A DNA stretch of 37,729 nt, taken from contig JALQVI010000010.1 of the NCBI GenBank assembly GCA_023260395.1, positions 1 through 37,729 on the forward strand, given 5' to 3'. This document shows, in pieces, positions 34,812-37,729 of the stretch (within the stretch, counting starts at the first letter, position 1; every line of letters begins with the position of its first letter). Position numbers and translations under genes: made by a program. The notes under the pieces are model-generated. The model did no database searches and was not told the DNA's origin. It worked only from the letters and a program-made list of their open reading frames with translations. This DNA comes from Candidatus Nanopelagicales bacterium. GTDB taxonomy: Bacteria > Actinomycetota > Actinomycetes > S36-B12 > UBA5976.

Positions 34812-36338
34812 TTAGAGGAACTTCACGCCTTGCGCTAGTGGAAGCTGACCTGAGTAGTTGATGGTGTTCGTGGCCTGACGCATGTACGCCTTCCATGAAT
34901 CAGCACCGGACTCGCGACCGCCACCGGTTTCCTTTTCGCCACCGAATGCGCCACCGATTTCAGCACCGGATGTACCGATGTTGACGTTGGCGATACCGCA
35001 ATCTGAACCACGAGCTGACAAGAAGATTTCGGCTTCCATCTGGTCGTTGGTAAAGATCGCTGATGACAAGCCCTGTGGCACGCCATTCTGGATTGCGATT
35101 GCTTCATCGAGTGTCTTGTATGTCATGACATAAAGAATCGGTGCGAAGGTTTCGTCTTCGACAACAGATGTCTGTGATGGCATGCGAACAACTGCAGGCT
35201 CAACGTAGTAACCGTTTTCGAACTTGTCCGAAAGAACGCGGTTACCACCACAAGCAACGGTGCCGCCTTCGGCAACTGCCTTGGCAATTGCGGCTTGCTG
35301 TGCTTCAAAGCTGTTCTTGTTGATTAGTGGACCTACGAGAGTTGCTTCTTCGCGTGGGTTACCGATGGTCAATGTGCCGTATGCCTTCACAATGCGGTCA
35401 ACGAAAGCATCAGCGATTGATTCGTGCACGATGAGACGGCGAAGTGTGGTGCAACGCTGACCGGCAGTACCAGCAGCAGCGAAGACAACACCGCGAAGTG
35501 CGAGGTCAAGGTCTGCTGACGGTGTGACGATAGCGGCGTTATTGCCACCAAGTTCGAGCAAGATACGACCGAAGCGTGCTGCAACGGTCGGCGCGATTTC
35601 GCGACCCATGCGTACTGAACCGGTTGCAGACAACAATGCAACGCGAGGATCAGATACCAATGGTTCGCCATCGTGACGATCAGCAAGAACGAGCTGGTGA
35701 ATGCCGGCTGGAGCGCCAACTTCGGCAGCTGCCTTGGCAAGAAGTGCGTTTGTTGCAACGGCAGACAAGCGGCATGATTCGGCTGGCTTCCACACAACGG
35801 TGTCACCTGCAACAAGTGCAAGCGCAGTGTTCCATGCGTAAACCGCAACCGGGAAGTTGAATGCCGAGATAACGCCAACAACACCAAGTGGGTGCCAAGT
35901 TTCAGCAAGGCGGTGACCTGGACGCTCAGATGGCATGGTCTTGCCGAACAACTGACGTGACTGACCAACGGCCAAGTCGCAGATGTCGATCATTTCCTGA
36001 ACTTCACCAAGAGCTTCGGAGTGAATCTTGCCAACTTCAGCGGCAACAACAATCGCGAGGTCTTCTTTGTGCTCGGTGAGCAACTCGCCCCAACGCTTGA
36101 TCAAAGCACCGCGTACGGGTGCTGGAACTTCACGCCATGTACGGAAAGCTTCGTCGGCTGCAGTAATAGCGGCTTGGACGTCGGCCTTGTTCGACACGTA
36201 TGTGGTCGCAATCTGTTCACCAGTAACTGGCGTCAAGACTGGATTCGGGCCAGCCACAGATGCAGCGTTCACGCCGATGCGGGCAAGTGCTGCTTCGAGT
36301 TCGGCAACGATGCTTTGTGTTTCTACTTGCGTTGTCAT
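34812..36338 (-). CDS. amaB: ALDH7-type aldehyde dehydrogenase (piperideine-6-carboxylate/aminoadipate semialdehyde dehydrogenase-like)
   Basis: LELGGNNAAIV, GTAGQRCTTLRRL, and ALDH7-type C-terminus GTSGAEIGGAFGGEKETGGGRESGADSWKAYMRQATNTINYSGQLPLAQGVKF. Confidence 0.85.
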   Translation of the reverse strand: MTTQVETQSIVAELEAALARIGVNAASVAGPNPVLTPVTGEQIATTYVSNKADVQAAITAADEAFRTWREVPAPVRGALIKRWGELLTEHKEDLAIVVAAEVGKIHSEALGEVQEMIDICDLAVGQSRQLFGKTMPSERPGHRLAETWHPLGVVGVISAFNFPVAVYAWNTALALVAGDTVVWKPAESCRLSAVATNALLAKAAAEVGAPAGIHQLVLADRHDGEPLVSDPRVALLSATGSVRMGREIAPTVAARFGRILLELGGNNAAIVTPSADLDLALRGVVFAAAGTAGQRCTTLRRLIVHESIADAFVDRIVKAYGTLTIGNPREEATLVGPLINKNSFEAQQAAIAKAVAEGGTVACGGNRVLSDKFENGYYVEPAVVRMPSQTSVVEDETFAPILYVMTYKTLDEAIAIQNGVPQGLSSAIFTNDQMEAEIFLSARGSDCGIANVNIGTSGAEIGGAFGGEKETGGGRESGADSWKAYMRQATNTINYSGQLPLAQGVKFL

Positions 36339-36360
36339 GTGTTTCCTTAGGTGACGGTTC

Positions 36361-37729
36361 TTACTGGGTAATGACTAGGTCGAGAGCGAGTTCGGCGTTC
36401 TGTAAAGATTCTTGCTGTTGCGCTGCGTACAGTTCCATCGGGTCATGGATTTCTACGCCGATCACTTCCGAGAGCTTGTCGATGTCGTAGTGGACACCGT
36501 CTTGCTGGTCGTTACGGCTGCCATCATCAGTCAAGTTCGACTTAAAGATTCCGGCGGCCGATCGTGGCAAAAAGTCTTCGTAAACGATTGGCTGTGGTTC
36601 CAAAATACCCGATGTAATCAGGTCTTTGAGCGATGCGGCTTGGATTTCGGCAACGCGTTCTGGGTTGGTGACCTCGAACGTGAAGTAGCCCAGGCCCTCA
36701 ATGGCCATTTCGCTCTCTGTTTTAGGCATTTTCTCACGCCAGACCTCACGGGCGACATCCACGCGAGTGCCTTCGGCGCCGTTGTGGAGGCGTTCGTCGA
36801 CTTCGGCCACCAGGGCGTCATATAGGTCGCGACCCTTTGGTGTCAGTGCGATTCCACGCTGTTCCACTTCGCCGAATCGCACGCGCAGGCTGCCTGGCTG
36901 GATTGATCCATCGGCATGCTTGAACTGGCGTTCTTCGGCCAGTGCTTTGAATGAAGTCTGACGAAGCAATACGTCTGGACCTTCCCAATCTGGTGGGCCC
37001 TGGATTTCGTCAATCATGACGATGCCTTGCGATTCCATCGTGTTGTACAGGTCATCGATGTCGAGCACGCGAGGGGTGAGGTGGTTGATGTGAGTCGATG
37101 GCACGCCACCGATGTCGGATGCCACCGAGCTGATCTTTTCGAGGTGGAAGTACCAATCGTGGTCGACGGGCTCTTCGGAAAGTTTGAACGCTGCAGTTGC
37201 TAGTTCGAGGAAGCGCTTCGCATCGGTTTCGTTCAGGCCTGCTTGCGCAACTGACTTATCGGCGAGCGCAAGGAGTTCGTCATTGAACAATGTGCGAGCG
37301 GCCATGAATGCTTCGAGCTTTGCTTCGGTCTCTTGATCAAAGAAGCGACGGTCATCGTGCGCGAGCATCGATGTGAAAACACGGAACGGGTTGCGCGCAA
37401 GTTCATCGGCATCAATCGGACGGAATGCCGTCGAGACAACTGGCACGGATGACTTGAGCGCATCGCGAAGGTCGTAGAACCCAACTGGATACATGCCAAA
37501 GCCGCCGAAGATGCGAGCGGCTTGTGACATCTCGCGCACTGAACCAACACGGATTGCGCCGTGTCGTTCAGCGGTGACTCGATCAACGCTGCCGAGACGT
37601 TCTGCAGCTTCGCCGTTCTTTGCGATGAAGCGCTCGTTCACTTCGCGCGAGACATCGACGAGAGTGTTGTATGCCGGAACTTCATTTCCATAAAGTTCAG
37701 CCAAGCTCAATGCAAAATCTGCACGAAGC
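36361..37729 (-). CDS. hglS: 2-oxoadipate dioxygenase/decarboxylase (HglS, DUF1338/YdcJ family); N-terminus beyond window
   Basis: ERHGAIRVG, GMYPVGFYDLRDA, NPFRVFTSML, THINHLTPRVLDIDD, GEVEQRGIALTPKGR. Frame stays open to the edge (LRADFALSLAELYGNEVPAY), so the TTG at 37710 is not the start. Confidence 0.88.
   Translation of the reverse strand, partial: LRADFALSLAELYGNEVPAYNTLVDVSREVNERFIAKNGEAAERLGSVDRVTAERHGAIRVGSVREMSQAARIFGGFGMYPVGFYDLRDALKSSVPVVSTAFRPIDADELARNPFRVFTSMLAHDDRRFFDQETEAKLEAFMAARTLFNDELLALADKSVAQAGLNETDAKRFLELATAAFKLSEEPVDHDWYFHLEKISSVASDIGGVPSTHINHLTPRVLDIDDLYNTMESQGIVMIDEIQGPPDWEGPDVLLRQTSFKALAEERQFKHADGSIQPGSLRVRFGEVEQRGIALTPKGRDLYDALVAEVDERLHNGAEGTRVDVAREVWREKMPKTESEMAIEGLGYFTFEVTNPERVAEIQAASLKDLITSGILEPQPIVYEDFLPRSAAGIFKSNLTDDGSRNDQQDGVHYDIDKLSEVIGVEIHDPMELYAAQQQESLQNAELALDLVITQ

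Noticed and set aside
35387-35968. 193-aa minus-strand ORF within the aldehyde dehydrogenase gene
   Set aside because: Alternative frame of a strongly conserved ALDH; low-complexity translation (Leu/Ser/His rich).

Overview
This window looks like an actinobacterial chromosome segment (taxon inferred, not proven), with about 26 supported protein-coding genes and no rRNA, tRNA, CRISPR or transposase signal. Metabolic content: thymidine kinase (cut by the left edge), a SulP transporter, a TAT-signal molybdopterin oxidoreductase, a LacI/HisD-like pair, a DapA-like/GntR/DMT/ProC-like/FAD-oxidoreductase cluster, a DUF2256 + FeS-type photolyase operon, DoxX, EamA, and a lysine/aminoadipate catabolic pair (AmaB-like ALDH + HglS/DUF1338, cut by the right edge). 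The most unusual content is a set of exported proteins: neocarzinostatin-like Ig-fold proteins, a lamin-tail protein, a CotH kinase with VTC and DUF4956 partners, a ~3.25-kaa protein with five 7-bladed RCC1-like propellers alternating with Fn3 domains, and a pentapeptide/Fn3 protein with a ~894-bp internal duplication. The giant gene has a full signal peptide only if translation starts at an ATT codon at 12660, 6 nt after GGAGG. Several strong inverted-repeat operators (LacI, GntR, MarR type) are visible, and one 46-aa gene (DUF2256) is missing from the supplied ORF track.
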